From Ampelocalamus luodianensis (lineage: Eukaryota; Streptophyta; Magnoliopsida; Poales; Poaceae): DNA of 64,000 bases. The stretch lies in contig CM070624.1 of the NCBI GenBank assembly GCA_036346255.1, positions 14,044,626-14,108,625 of the forward strand. The letters run 5' to 3'. A program made the position numbers and the translations under genes. Below, in pieces: positions 12,291 to 23,900 of the stretch (position 1 is the first letter of the stretch; every line of letters begins with the position of its first letter). The notes beneath the pieces were generated by a model. It saw nothing but the letters and a program-made list of their open reading frames with translations, did not search any database and was not told where the DNA came from.

Positions 12291-12684
12291 TAAGATTCAT
12301 GTGTATTCCCTTGACATGGTCTAAGATTGCTTGTTGCTATTTCTTTGGACTTAGACTATGGTAGTGGCTCTTTTGAGTTGTGCTTTTTGATTTGATCAAA
12401 TGTGTTTGAGATCAATCAAATAGGTGGGTTCTGTAGCCCTCTGAATAAGCTTTCAATAGAGTCCAAGATCACTCAATTCCGACATCGGAGTCAAAAGTTA
12501 TGACCTTTTACCGAGTGTGTCGCCTGCGTGCTGAAAATTGGGCTGCGGTAGTACCGCCCTTATAATGATGGTAGTACCGCAGAGCGTAGTACCGCCCGTA
12601 TAACTGCGGTAGTACCGCATCAATGCTGTAACGGCTAGTTTTTGCTGATTTCAGCTCCCAACGGCTAGTTTTTGTTGTGGGGGT

Positions 12685-12692
12685 TATAAATA
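12685..12692 (+). promoter_or_regulatory. TATA box of solo LTR B
   Basis: TATAAATA is preceded by CAACGGCTAGT and followed by a run of C, as in LTR A. It is the likely transcription start region of the LTR, and it points antisense to the host pseudogene. Confidence 0.5.
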
Positions 12693-14208
12693 CCCCCTTG
12701 GCCGGTTGAGAGGTAATATTGGCATCCCATTTCACCCACTTGAGCTAGTGTGAGCTTCTCCATTCAATTGTGCATGTGTTGCACCTTGTGAGCAAAAGGG
12801 AGAGGTGCTAGTTGCATATGTTGCAACTAGAATTGGATTGAGCATCCAATTGTGCATGTGTTGCACTCGGTGAGAGTCAAACAAGGGGCTTGGCTTATTA
12901 CTCTTGGTGTTTGCCGACACCTAGACGGCGTGGAGGCGTCGTGGTCCGGTGATCTTCTCAAGTGAAGATTGTGAGAAGGCCCGGTGTTTGTGAGTGGCTT
13001 GGTGCTCGCCATCTCCGGAGTGGAGTAAGAGCAACCCTAGTGGAGCGAGGTGTTGATACCTCGGAGGAAGGTTTAATTTGTGGACCCGACCCAATTGGTT
13101 TGGGTTTCCCTCAACGTGGACTAGGGGAGACCGGCAAGTCTCCGAACACCACGGTAAAACATCGACGTGTCTTTGTGGTGTGATCTCTATTGCCTTACTA
13201 TTGCATTTACATTCATTGTGTATGAATGCTTGCTTTACATTGTGTAATTTATATACTTTGTATTAAATTGCTTATTCATTGTGTATGATTGCAATAGTAT
13301 CATTTACATTGTTTAAATTGAATTGCTTACAAGTCCATGCTTGATTGATTATTATCAATAGACTTGTATTGTTGGTGCACTTAGTTGAACCTAGTTGATT
13401 TAGGCTTTAATTGTGCAAAACCGTATTGTTATAAGCTTCCGCATTAGAAATCGGTTTTAGCGCATAAAAGTTTTAAAACGCCTATTCACCCCCCTCTAGT
13501 CGGCCTACTCGATCTTACACTAGTGTCATGAAAAAAATATTACTTATTTAAAGGAAAATATAGTTTATGTAATTACAGAATATGCTCACTAATGATCAGG
13601 AGTGTGCTATAGCAAGTAGTGAAGTGTATAAAACATATTCTTTCTAGTATTGACATTAGCGAAATCATCCAACTACAAATGGAAAACATGACTTCTCAGT
13701 ACTAGGATTGAGTTTGTACCTATATAGATAAAGAAAACAACTTATTGCAAATCCCAATACCTATAAGGATGTAAAGTTAAATACATACCCATCTGTGGAA
13801 AATAAGTGCAAATATGTTGGATGTAATCATGCGAAGGACTGGCTCCAGAGTTGCACTATCAACTCAAGTATACGCCTCCCACTTTCAGGTGCTCTAACAA
13901 AATGATTAGCAAGAATCTCATCGAAGCACAGCAGTTGTCTTCTCCTTCATCTACCGGAGCAATGCTGTCATCATTCTTGCTTAAAAACGCATATGTTAAT
14001 CAGAAGTAAGGATGTAACATAACTTAGTAACTTCTAATAAGATTGAATAGTCTATGCAATGAACGAGGCCCAAACAACCTTGAAGGATTATCATAAAAGG
14101 CAAATACAGAAAGAACATGTTTGAAAAGCCATGTTAAACGACAATAAAAATTTTATTGCCTTATTTAAGAAAATCTAAACAAGACAAATCTAGCAGGATA
14201 TATGTGTG

Positions 14209-14227
14209 ATCTTTATTAGTTAAGATT
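14209..14227. repeat. 19-bp direct repeat, left copy
   Basis: ATCTTTATTAGTTAAGATT occurs here and, unchanged, at 20255-20273. The sequence between, minus solo LTR C, is about 1 kb. It may be the TSD of an older retroposon that later received LTR C. Confidence 0.6.
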
Positions 14228-14262
14228 TTCTTGTTAGCAGACTAACCATTTTGAATTGATAT

Positions 14263-17200
14263 TGTAACATCCCAAATTTTGGCTTGTGTTTCAAATGTAA
14301 GAAAATGAGTAGAAATTAAAACTTTTTCTTACATCATGTATTTCCTTTGTGTACTGAACAAGTATTGTACAAAAGGTTATGGAAGTACAAAGTCACAAGT
14401 CCTTGATCCAAATCTTGTTCCTTCAAAAACATTCTTGTCAAATGTTGTGATCATCTCCTGGGAATATTTTTCCTAAGTTCTTGGGATGATATGGGACCCC
14501 TCTGAAAAATTTCACAATTTTTAGAAATTGTTTGAATATTTTAGAGGGCAGTCAAACCTGTTTGACCCTCAGTCAAACCTAAAACCAGTACCTTGTAGAA
14601 TTTTTGGAGAAAAATACAATGCATAAAAACCTCTGAAAATTTTACACAAGGTCAATGTCCCAGTCAGCAAGCTCCTGTAAAAATTTCAGAATTTTTGGAG
14701 TTATTTTGCTACCCCAAATAAATCCTCAAAAGTCCCAGCTTTAATTTAAAACCTAAAGCTGACTCACTATTCATTGGGTTCGAGTCGGGCTCGAGTCCGA
14801 GCCACTTGACTCGGTCGAACCACCTAACTGCACCTAGCCGCGTTTTAAAACGCGCGTGCAATCTCGGCCGTTAGATTCGAATCGCTCGGCCCACGTTCAC
14901 GTGAGCATTCGGACCCTCCGGTTGCGTTAACCAATTGGGACCGTTGGATCTCAATCCAACCGTCCAGATTCCTGAGGGCAATCGGACTGTCCGGCGAACT
15001 CGTGTAATCGTGACCGTCCATTTTCAATCCAACGGTCACTGTTCGCTTTTCTGTTCTTCTTCCTCCTCGGCTTCTCCGTGCGCGCGGGCGACAATGGCAG
15101 AAAGAGAGAGAGCGCGGGCGGCTTTGATGTGTCACCTCAAGTTTGCTTTCGTCAACGTCTCTCTGTGGGGCATTTAATGCGCACCAGGCTTTCTCCTCCA
15201 TTGTCACCATGCTCACTTGCTCCCGTCGTTTCTTGGTCCATGACCGTAGCATGAACCGAGCCCACCATGGACTCGGGTTCTTGCTCGAAACCCTAATTCC
15301 TTTCCTATAAATTGGCCCTTTAGGTCCTCCTGGTGTTCTTTTGCACTACACCTTGCTCCTCTCTGTGTTTGAGCTCAAAACCATCTCAAACCTTCAGTCC
15401 ACCATTGTTGACCCGAGGGCTCCAATGGCGGCCTTGGTGTCCAAAGATGGTTCATCTTCAACCTTTCTTGCACCCTTTGAACTCCTCAACCTCCTTTATA
15501 TTTCCCTAACTTGATTTTGGGTTGCATTCACAGAATCACTCAATTTTAAGTTTGGAGATTTTCAGTTGGTTTCACCCCTTTCTTCTCCAACTCAGGTAAG
15601 TGGTTATTTTTGCAATTATTTGATTTTGGAGCCCTTTGAGCTATAATGAAGGCGTGGTGATGATTTGGTTCCACTCATTTTGCTCAGAACCTCATCTTCC
15701 ACTTCATCTTCTTCGGCTCCGGTGGACTTCATCGTGTTCAAGTCTTCCCCGGCCATATTTGGAGCTCCTCTCGGTTAAGGTAGCTTCTATATAGTCCCTA
15801 GAAGTCATGGCACTCGCTTCCTTGGACCGCAGCAGAGCATCTTGCTATTTTCATGTTTTGCCGTGTCGGCCTCCTTCTTTGTTTTCCGGCTCGCCGGCGT
15901 TCCAGACCTCCACCGCCGGCGAGGTCGTCACCATTAGGTTCGCATTGCTATTGCAAGTCCATTTTGCTAGTTTGTGGGCGCCATGCGATCGAGTCGCCGG
16001 CGACAAGCCGTGGTAGCCACTCGGGACTTTGCCGGCCGTAACTCCCGTTGTCGTCAAATGATTAAGACACAGTTAATACCCAATCATTAGTAGTATTAAT
16101 GGTGTATTAATCTGGCCTAATGTGTCACTGACTTGTGGGCCCGTAAGCCTAAATCGAATACCGTGGTCGTTATGGTGATTTTGGGTTTATTTATTGCTAA
16201 TCATTGTTAGCAATAAATGTGTCCGAAATACCTTTTGGGTCAGCGGCGTGTGGGCCCTCGTCCTAAATCACCTCTGTTCAAAATCTTTAGGACACATTAA
16301 TTGCTAATCATCACTAATCATTGGTCATTAGTAATTAATTAGCCGTCCTAAGAGCCTCCTTTAAGTCATCGCCGGTGGGTCCACGCACCTTGTGCACGTG
16401 TGTTAAATCTCGCATGTGTGACTCGATCCAGCGACATGCGGCCCCACGTGTCGGCACTCTGCTTGCACTTCGATCTTGGACCACCGTCCATTTGGTGATC
16501 TGCGCCTAGATTTTGTATGCGTTCGGACCCTCCGGTTCCCCTCATTATTCTCGGCGTCCATTACTTGATCTGCGGCCACGATCGCGCGTGCAATCGGACC
16601 ATCCGACCGAGGCGTGATCGGGCCGTTCATCCTTAGATCTGCGATGCGTGGATCGTCGAGGCAACCGCACCGTCGGTTGCATCCTTCCTCGTGAGTCGTT
16701 GGATCTTGATCCAACGGTGAGCTCTGTTATGAATCGGCGCGCGCCGTTTTCCGTCGCGTGTGGCTCGTTGGATTTTGCATCAACGGCCCACGGCGTCCAC
16801 GTCATTTATCTCGGTTGGGTTGGTTTTTATTTCTGTAAGTATTTATTTATCAACTGAAAATTGTATCAAAACTTTAGAAATTCATAACTAATTCAAGATA
16901 AATCCTTTTTACCTGAAACCAACGGTAATAAATTTGTAATTCACTAAAGTTTAATATAAAAATGCTTTTAGCTATGTACAGTAGTAGAAAATTCGTAATC
17001 TTTTATAGCTTGTTTTACGCTATTTTTATATATTCGAATTGTATTAAAACTTGGAAAATGCATATCTTTTACGTATATCGATAATTGTATGATTTTAACT
17101 TTGATAAATTTGTTATTAACTAAACTTTAATCTAAAAATGGTGGTAGGCCTAAATCAGCACCAGAAAAATATGTTAATAAATTTAACCTTATTAGTAGCA

Positions 17201-19309
17201 ATTAAAAATTCAATTAATGTTGTAATAGACACCAGTAATTCCCTGTAAATCCTAAAAATAGAAATTTGATGTTAGGAAATCCCTCTGTTATCATACTATA
17301 ATGTGAAATAGGTTTTGCACATGTTTATATTTCTGGAAAGTGCATTGTGCTAGTTTTGCATCCTAGAAAAATCATAACTAAATCATTTTAACTCCAATTA
17401 AGATGAAACCACTTGTATTAGCCTTAAAATGTCAGTAGCAACCTATCATAAAATTTTCAAGTCCAGAAAATCTCTAGAAAATATTTTTGCTACTGATACC
17501 TAATTATAGTAGAAAATGGGTTTTAGGTAATATCTTTGCACCACAAATCCAAATTAGGTTTTCCAGTTTCTATGTCTTGGTATATTCGTATTCTACCTTA
17601 TGTATAAATTTAAATGCATTTGGATAATTTTTGCTTGCTCGTTTGTTTAAGTGTGACTCGTCTTATTGGTTGTTCTTGGTTCTTTTGCCTTTAGCTTAGG
17701 GTTCGACATTTGCGGTAACCCAGAACGACCCTCCATAACGATTTGAGCAACGACAAGAAGGCAAGCGGTTTGATCATGTTAATCCCAGATTTTAAGTATT
17801 TATGTTGATTACAAATTCTATGTATGCATTGCTACTTTGTGTTAATAGTTGGCCTAGTAGATGCATTTCCTTAGCAAATGATTATTCTCTACTACCATGA
17901 GCCTAGGTTACTTTCTTGTGGTTTAGAGTTCATGGATGGGCTCTTGTCACTTAGTAGTTGCGAATTAATTGCTTAGCCATGCTTAGCTTGGTAGAAATGG
18001 GCGGTTATCGACTTGTCGATAACCTTGATCACATCAAACTTATTATGATTATGATTTCCACCTTGTGCTATGTCTACTTATGAAAACTAAAACGAAAACA
18101 AAATGATTTAGACTTGGGCACAATGGTATGATGGTGTGATTTTGGGTGTGGCTGGAATGGTGCCCGGTCAACAAGGACCGAACATCTTGTTACACTAAAC
18201 CAAGCATTTTAGCGTGCTAACCACATTAGAGGGTATGGGACCTCTCTTGACTTAGTACTTTGGCGTGTGTTGGCTCAGTCGCAGGGAGTCGCGGGAGGGA
18301 TGGTGTTGGGAGCATTGTAGTGTCAGAAAGACTTCACCCGTGATGAGATTTGTTGTCTTTCGACTTGCAATGTAAGCATATGGGTTTCTATCCATATGAG
18401 CGGCTCGTGGTTAATACACAAGATTGGAAATGTCTCGTAGGACTTAGCGGGCGGCATACCTTGAGTGTGCTTGTGGCTTGAAGGCGATGCAGTGTGGGTA
18501 CATTGGTACACCCTGCGAGGTTAAAACTATTCGAATAGCCTCGTCTAGGTTATGGACACGCTTGGCAAGGTCTTTCAAGAGTTAGACTACAACCTTTTAA
18601 ATTAAAACTTGATGGGTGGTGCGAATCGGGATTAGTGCTATGTTGTGGTGGCTATTGGGATAGTCACTTCTAGGTGGTTACTTGTATGTATCTTTACTCA
18701 CTTTGTTACTTTGATAGCAAAACAGATTTGCAAACTTGCTTTTAAAATGTATTACATTATTGCAAAGAAAGTTGGCTTCATGCAAATGAGTCATACAACC
18801 TCCACCTAAATAAGCTTGCATGTAGTTTATGAATAGGTGCGCTATTCCACACGTCGATCTTGCGGGTACAAAGACAATCTTTGTACTCGGTTGCTACGCT
18901 TAATTGTTTTGTTGCGAGAGGAAGAAGGTGAGCTGAGGGGCCTCACTTTTGTGAGTCTGTGTTGTGGTAGCTTATGGGCGACTAGCTTAGCGGCCGGTCG
19001 GTTGCCTTGTGGGTGTATGGCTAACAGGCGACTTTTGTTCTAGCCATCTTATGGCACCTTTGCTTCATTGTCATTCTTGTATATTGTTCTATTTGGCGGT
19101 CGGCTCTCTTTTGTAATAACTTTACTTTATGTATGTCGTTGTTGAACCTAGTGACGTATGTGTATGGAATTGATGTGTAATTTTGTGATGATGTACATAT
19201 GCTGCAATTCTGGGAAGCATATGTCCATCGAGGCTTAGAATGTTTAATTAGTAATGCCAGAACCATTTGGAGGTTAAGTGTTACTAGTTAAATATTCCGG
19301 GTCCTCACA
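14263..19309 (+). mobile_element. Solo LTR C, gypsy-type, with exact TSD
   Basis: Begins TGTAACATCCCAAATTTTGG and ends CCGGGTCCTCACA. GATAT flanks it at 14258-14262 and 19310-19314, an exact 5-bp TSD. Read in reverse it starts TGTGAGGACCCGG, the same end as the LTRs of the full-length element at 20.94-35.50 kb. It also shares with them the block 'tacac..gcgaggt..aaactattcgaatagcc' (near 18510), so it belongs to the same chromovirus group although in the opposite orientation. At 5.05 kb it is long for an LTR, and no gag/pol is visible inside. Copies of a CCGTTGGATC..GATCCAACGG palindrome lie at 14868, 14941, 15011, 16695 and 16765. Confidence 0.85.
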
Positions 19310-19314
19310 GATAT

Positions 19315-20254
19315 CAATTGATATTGCAAAGTGGTAATTGAAATCTACATATTTTCCTTCCTATTAGGCTTCCATTTTGTTGTGGGGCCCGCTGGATCTG
19401 TGTGAGAGAGAGAGAGGGTCCACTTGACATTGCCAGAGAGAGAGACAAACACAGAGAGAAGAGAGAAGGAGCAGAGGCAGAACAGAGGAGCAGGGGAGGC
19501 GGATCGAGCGGCGCTTGTCACCGGTGATGGAGGCGGCGGCTGTAAGTGGCAAAAATGGAACCGGGAGGGAGGTGGTGGTGGCGCGGCTTGAGGCGATCAG
19601 TGGCGGTGCGCGGCGGCTGACCGTGGGGGAGGAAAGGGAGCAGGGGCGTCGGAGAGGGAGAAGGGGAAGAATAGGGGAAGCATGAGCACGAGGAAAGTGA
19701 GGTGGCACTACCGGAGCTAATCGTGTGGGTGGAGGGAGGCCGAGGCGGTCTGGCGGCGGCAACCCGGGGCGGCGCGGATGGCTCACCATGGGGGAGGCGA
19801 CTCGATGAGGGAGAGGGAGTGAATGGTGGGGAGAGGTAGAGAGCAGTGAGAAGGTGCTCCCATGGGGAGAATCAATGTGAGGATTACCGGAGGAGAAACG
19901 ACATCGATGGAGGCGAATCCGGCTGGAGTTGGGGAAGATGACCAAGACGTGAGCTCCCATGGTGGAATCCCAAAATTGATGGAGGGGTCTTGTCCGTGAG
20001 GTTGTGGAACGTGACGTGGCGCAACGGTTTGGGGGAGGAGCTCGACGATGCGACCGAAACGACGATGGTGTGATGGCAGCGCGGCGGCCGAAGTAGAGGT
20101 GGCGTGTTCCTTCGTGGATGCGCTCCGTGAAAGAGAGGGAGAGGAGGGGGGAATGGCAGGGAGGGGGGAGGCAGCTCGGTGCTGGCTTGAGGCGGAAGGG
20201 GATGGGAAGCCGGTGGACGAAGAAGTGGGGGTCGACAATGATGTCAAAATCCCT
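19315..20254 (-). other. GC-rich segment between solo LTR C and the right 19-bp repeat
   Basis: About 0.9 kb, strongly GC-rich from 19,400. Minus-strand ORFs (Ser/Pro/Arg-rich, up to 198 codons) look low-complexity and match no family known to me. With 14228-14262 it would make up the body of an element bounded by the 19-bp repeats. Nature unknown. Confidence 0.35.
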
Positions 20255-20273
20255 ATCTTTATTAGTTAAGATT
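20255..20273. repeat. 19-bp direct repeat, right copy
   Basis: Exact copy of 14209-14227 in the same orientation; see the left copy. Confidence 0.6.
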
Positions 20274-20499
20274 AACTGGCAAAATACATAAACGAAAATT
20301 TGTCAGAAAAAAAAGGGGAGAAAAATAGGTGTCTCTAGACTCTAGCTATGGTTTACACAGGCAGGAACCGCACCCAAGCGTTACCCAAAACTGTTTTGCA
20401 TGAACCGGGCGAAAGAACGACCGAAGTTAGCCCCATTTTGCGCACCCGTTTTCAGGGCCAACCTGGTTTGCCATAGATGTTGAAAAATGCTGAGAGGAT

Positions 20500-20940
20500 G
20501 ATACGGGTCATGCTTTAGATTCGTTCCTAGGACCGAGTAAGTAGTATCCTTTTCTTGATTTTTTTGGGGTACTCTTCAGCCATTGTTGTCTAAGTACCTT
20601 TGATTGCATGCTTTGGGGTAAACGTGCAGGACCACAATAAATAAGGCTGGTAAGATTGGAGCTAATGTCGCTGGATCTATTGTCCCTGTTTTCTTCAACA
20701 TGAAAACGTGTCGACAGGCCTTTAAACATTGCTTAACTTTAATACCAAAAACTGTTAGCCCCCTAATCAACAGATCAAGCGATGCAACATGCTGAACCGC
20801 TGAACAGAGTTCGGCTGATATCGTTAACCTATTTAGCTTCGAGAGTCGAGACAAGTATAGCCGATTTCCTGGTGAACAGCAGAGATTCAAAGTGGAGTTT
20901 TTCTTCACAAAAACTAGTGAGAGCAATCACAGATTCACAG
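20500..20940 (-). pseudogene. Coding-like remnants next to the gypsy insertion
   Basis: Next to the LTR end, the minus strand reads ESVIALTSFCEEKLHFESLL without a stop for about 35 codons (20936 down to about 20830). At the far side of the element, 35498-35640 ends in a similarly open frame. Together they suggest that the 14.6-kb element landed in or beside an exon of the same minus-strand gene. Further down, a second open stretch ends in a possible donor near 20600 (CAAAG|GTACTT). The family is not recognised and the link to the 9.2-14.1 kb pseudogene is inferred from strand and order only. Confidence 0.3.
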
Positions 20941-23900
20941 TGTGAGGACCCCCGGTTATTGGAAATGTTACTAAATTAAATTCATACAGTAACACAATTC
21001 ATAATTAAGGAACAGTGCTGCCCCTTAATTAAAAATCATGCTAAAGGTATGAACTTAACAAGTAACAATTTCAATAAACAGGATTCCCGGATATATATGT
21101 ACCACAATGGTTCCCAGGATCAACGACCATTGCATATATATCCTTCATCAACATTGCATCAAACACATACAAGTCATACATTGATATAATTAAACATAAG
21201 GTTACATCATTCGGTTAATACTACAATATTAAGTGACTTGGTCACTATAACAGTATACAGCGGAAGCAAAACAAACGGAAAATGTCCACCAATGGCCCCA
21301 TCCACCCGCAGGCAATTGCGTGGAGGCAAGAAGTAGCGTTACTCGTTAGCGTCACCCTGATCGGCGCTAACGGGTACTTCATAAAGGAAACCATCCTCAC
21401 CTGCAACAATAGGTAGTAGCACCTTGAGTACAGAAGGTACTCAGCAAGTCTTACTCAAACTAATAAAATAAAGTGGTGATTAGAGCCTAACCAAAGGAGT
21501 AGAGTTTTTACATGCATAAGGTTACAACAGGAAGGTATAAAGGTTCAAATTTGCATAAAGCGATACATCTTAACCTACAAAGGCTAAATTTTGGTAAAGC
21601 GATTTAATAAATCAAAGTTTGCTTAAAAAATACATAAATGACATAAAAATAAACGATGCGATGCATGATACCCTCATGCAAACCGAAAATAACCAAAACC
21701 AGGTTTTGAAAATCAAACTTCTATACAGGTGACATCAATTCAAGTTGTCGTCCATGGCCGTGTGACACGGCTATTCGAACAGTTTATACCTGCGAGGTGT
21801 ACATCTTTACCCACATGACTTAGTTAGCCGTTGCCTTGGATGCCTCAGAATGATGACACACTTCCTTTGGTATGCCGACCAGGAAACTAAGATTTGGTAT
21901 TTTCAACAAGTTAACACTATTGAGTTGGACCCCATGTGTGAACTAATCCCATAGTGTAGGCTACACCACCTACTAACCACGGGGCACACATGTTGTGTCG
22001 ATGTGCCGATCCAAACAATTTAAAAACAAATTGGGCTCACCACCCATAATAGAATGCCATCGGCTTTATTAAGGTATCGTATATGCGACGAGGCACATAT
22101 ACGCCTCACCCTCCTAAGAACATCGACTTCGACATACAAAGCTCACATGGCATAAGACACGGTCCTCGGACCTAAGCATCTATGCCATGCAAGGCCAATA
22201 CACATATCCTTACTCTCTGTTTCCAACTCAATAGTCTCAACATTTTACTTAACCAAGCAATACCCATACATTTGCATGTGGAAATGCGTGGGGGCTTGAA
22301 TTGAATAATCGAGTTCGGTCCTTAATTAACCCTGGACAAGCCCACCACAAAACCCAATCTCGTGCAGAAGGCACCATCACTAGCTTCCTCTTGTCCGATC
22401 AATTTAGATTTCAAATACAAGACTGATTTAAAGGAACTGGACAAAGAGTTTGAAAATGACAATAGTTCGATTGTGATTCCCATGTTTGACAAGATATGCT
22501 TGTCAAACTCTAAAATCTCTAGACCGCATATCTAAGCCAAATCGAGAATAGACCATATATTATACGATACTACACTAGAGTTGAGTGTATGGTCATAATC
22601 AAGGTAATCCACCATGTCGAGTCATAGCTAGCTATTACAAGTCATATTTTGTATTTTCGGACAAATAGCATGCTCGAGATATCACTGGATTTGTAAAGAC
22701 TATTGTACAAAATGCGGGTTCAATATGGTGCAAAGAGGATGCTTGCCTTGGTAATAATAGACTTACATTGCGAGCTCAGTTGCTCGAGAAAAGATTCGAT
22801 GGCTTCAACGAACAGCATTCTAAAGAAACAATAAGATCCAATAAATACCAAACCGACAATAAGTCCAACATGGAAGAAATATGCATGATCAATCTAGAAA
22901 TGCATGATTACGGTATGCTTAAGCCATAACTACCCATAATAATGATAATAACCCATTATCTAGCTCACATGTTTTCAAAAGACAGAATTAGAGTTTATTG
23001 CAAAGTTCGGTTTGATTTGAAAAGAGTGAAAGCAGACAGATTGCAATTTTCGAAATAGAAGTATAGATCATGCAAAAGTTCATAAATGAAACTTAGCATG
23101 ATCTTTTAGGTAATTAACATCCCAAACCAACCTTAGTCTAACCTAACTAGTTAGATTGCAAAAGCTAAAGCAAAAACCTATTTTGTCGGTTGGTGACAAG
23201 AGAAACGAGACAGATTTCAACTAAGAGTCAAAATAGATGATGACAAGAATTGAAAGACCAACTTGTCATCTTGCTAGGGTTTAGTCAAAATCTAAATAAG
23301 ATGATAAGTTGACAGGAAGATACCTAGGTCTTGAAAATGACATGAAAACCGAAAAGGTGCAATATCAACTTTTCGGTTTAAAGTCGATTGAAGCTACTTG
23401 ATGCTTAAAGAATGATTCACGAGGAGCTTCTCAAGTCCTTAAGATGCTCAAGATGTTAACACTAGGGTTTAACTTACGGGAGAAGAAATATGCTAAGGGT
23501 TACGACAACCGATGTTGAACAACAGAGAGTTAAACTCGATTTAACCTACAAAAGATAACCAATCTTGATTGTAAGTGTAACGAGTTTAAGATGGATAAGC
23601 GATGAGCAAGAAGCAAGAAACTCCACTGGTTAACAAGAAAAGGATGAGCTTGGTGGTCAACAATGGTATGCACTCAAAACTAGGGTTTATATATGTGGAT
23701 GTGGAGCTACAGAGCAAGAGAAAGATCTAGAGTTGATGAGGTGTCCATTTAGGGCTAATTATCCCAAAAATTAGTTGCAAAAACTTTGGGATAATCCTCT
23801 CCTTGATTTCAGAGAAATCTGCTGAGAGAGAGGAAGGAGATAAGAGCCAAGCGACATGTGGGCCCCATTGTCATCCTCACCAGCGCGCCTCGTAAAGGCT

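Larger units (their letters stand above)
10553..13519 (+). mobile_element. Solo LTR B with exact 5-bp TSD
   Basis: Starts TGAAGGATCTAGACCC and ends ACTCGATCTTACA. It is flanked by CTAGT at 10548-10552 and again at 13520-13524, an exact TSD, so the 2,967-bp unit is one complete LTR with no internal region. A TATA box lies near 12685. The 3' part matches LTR A in outline, so the two belong to the same long-LTR lineage. It contains about 16 copies of a GCGGTAGTACCGC-type palindrome (11318-11584 and 12545-12618), a three-copy repeat with TTTGCAAATGTGTTTTGCAA (about 12135-12290), and several CATCATGTGTTGA copies (11720-11880). It lies in an intron of the broken gene. The superfamily (gypsy or copia) cannot be settled without an internal region. 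Confidence 0.88.
9163..14119 (-). pseudogene. Broken gene for a conserved plant protein of unknown function (C-terminal exons)
   Basis: Exons in coding order on -: about 14119-14027 (contains RLFGPRSLHRLFNL; acceptor not found), 13975-13789, 10362-10280, 10137-10092, 9995-9946, 9640-9568, 9469-9408, 9297-9163. From 13975 on, splice sites are canonical and junction phases agree: GATNGF+W+IDIQTNTRHFLSLYH is formed by the 10280/10137 junction, then YLLEDVALVPNQL, LVGGLADYFVIELTDQ and LQKLKVEPVLL. I recall these blocks from an unnamed plant protein family; that is memory, not a search. Defects: in 13975-13789 a lost base and an inserted TGATTACA that brings a stop; in 9469-9408 a 2-bp loss; in the last exon a TGA at 9200-9202 replacing an expected Arg, after which homology ends, so the C terminus is missing. 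Solo LTR B sits in one intron. The spliced frame without correction runs about 59 codons past 9297 before a stop, so an aberrant short product cannot be excluded. Confidence 0.72.

Noticed and set aside
11318..12618. CRISPR-like array
   Set aside because: The palindromic GCGGTAGTACCGC copies are irregularly spaced, diverged and in a plant LTR; no constant repeat-spacer pattern.
19364..20247. Two overlapping Ser/Pro-rich ORFs on -
   Set aside because: Different frames overlap, no ATG context or domain; kept only as a GC-rich segment of unknown origin.
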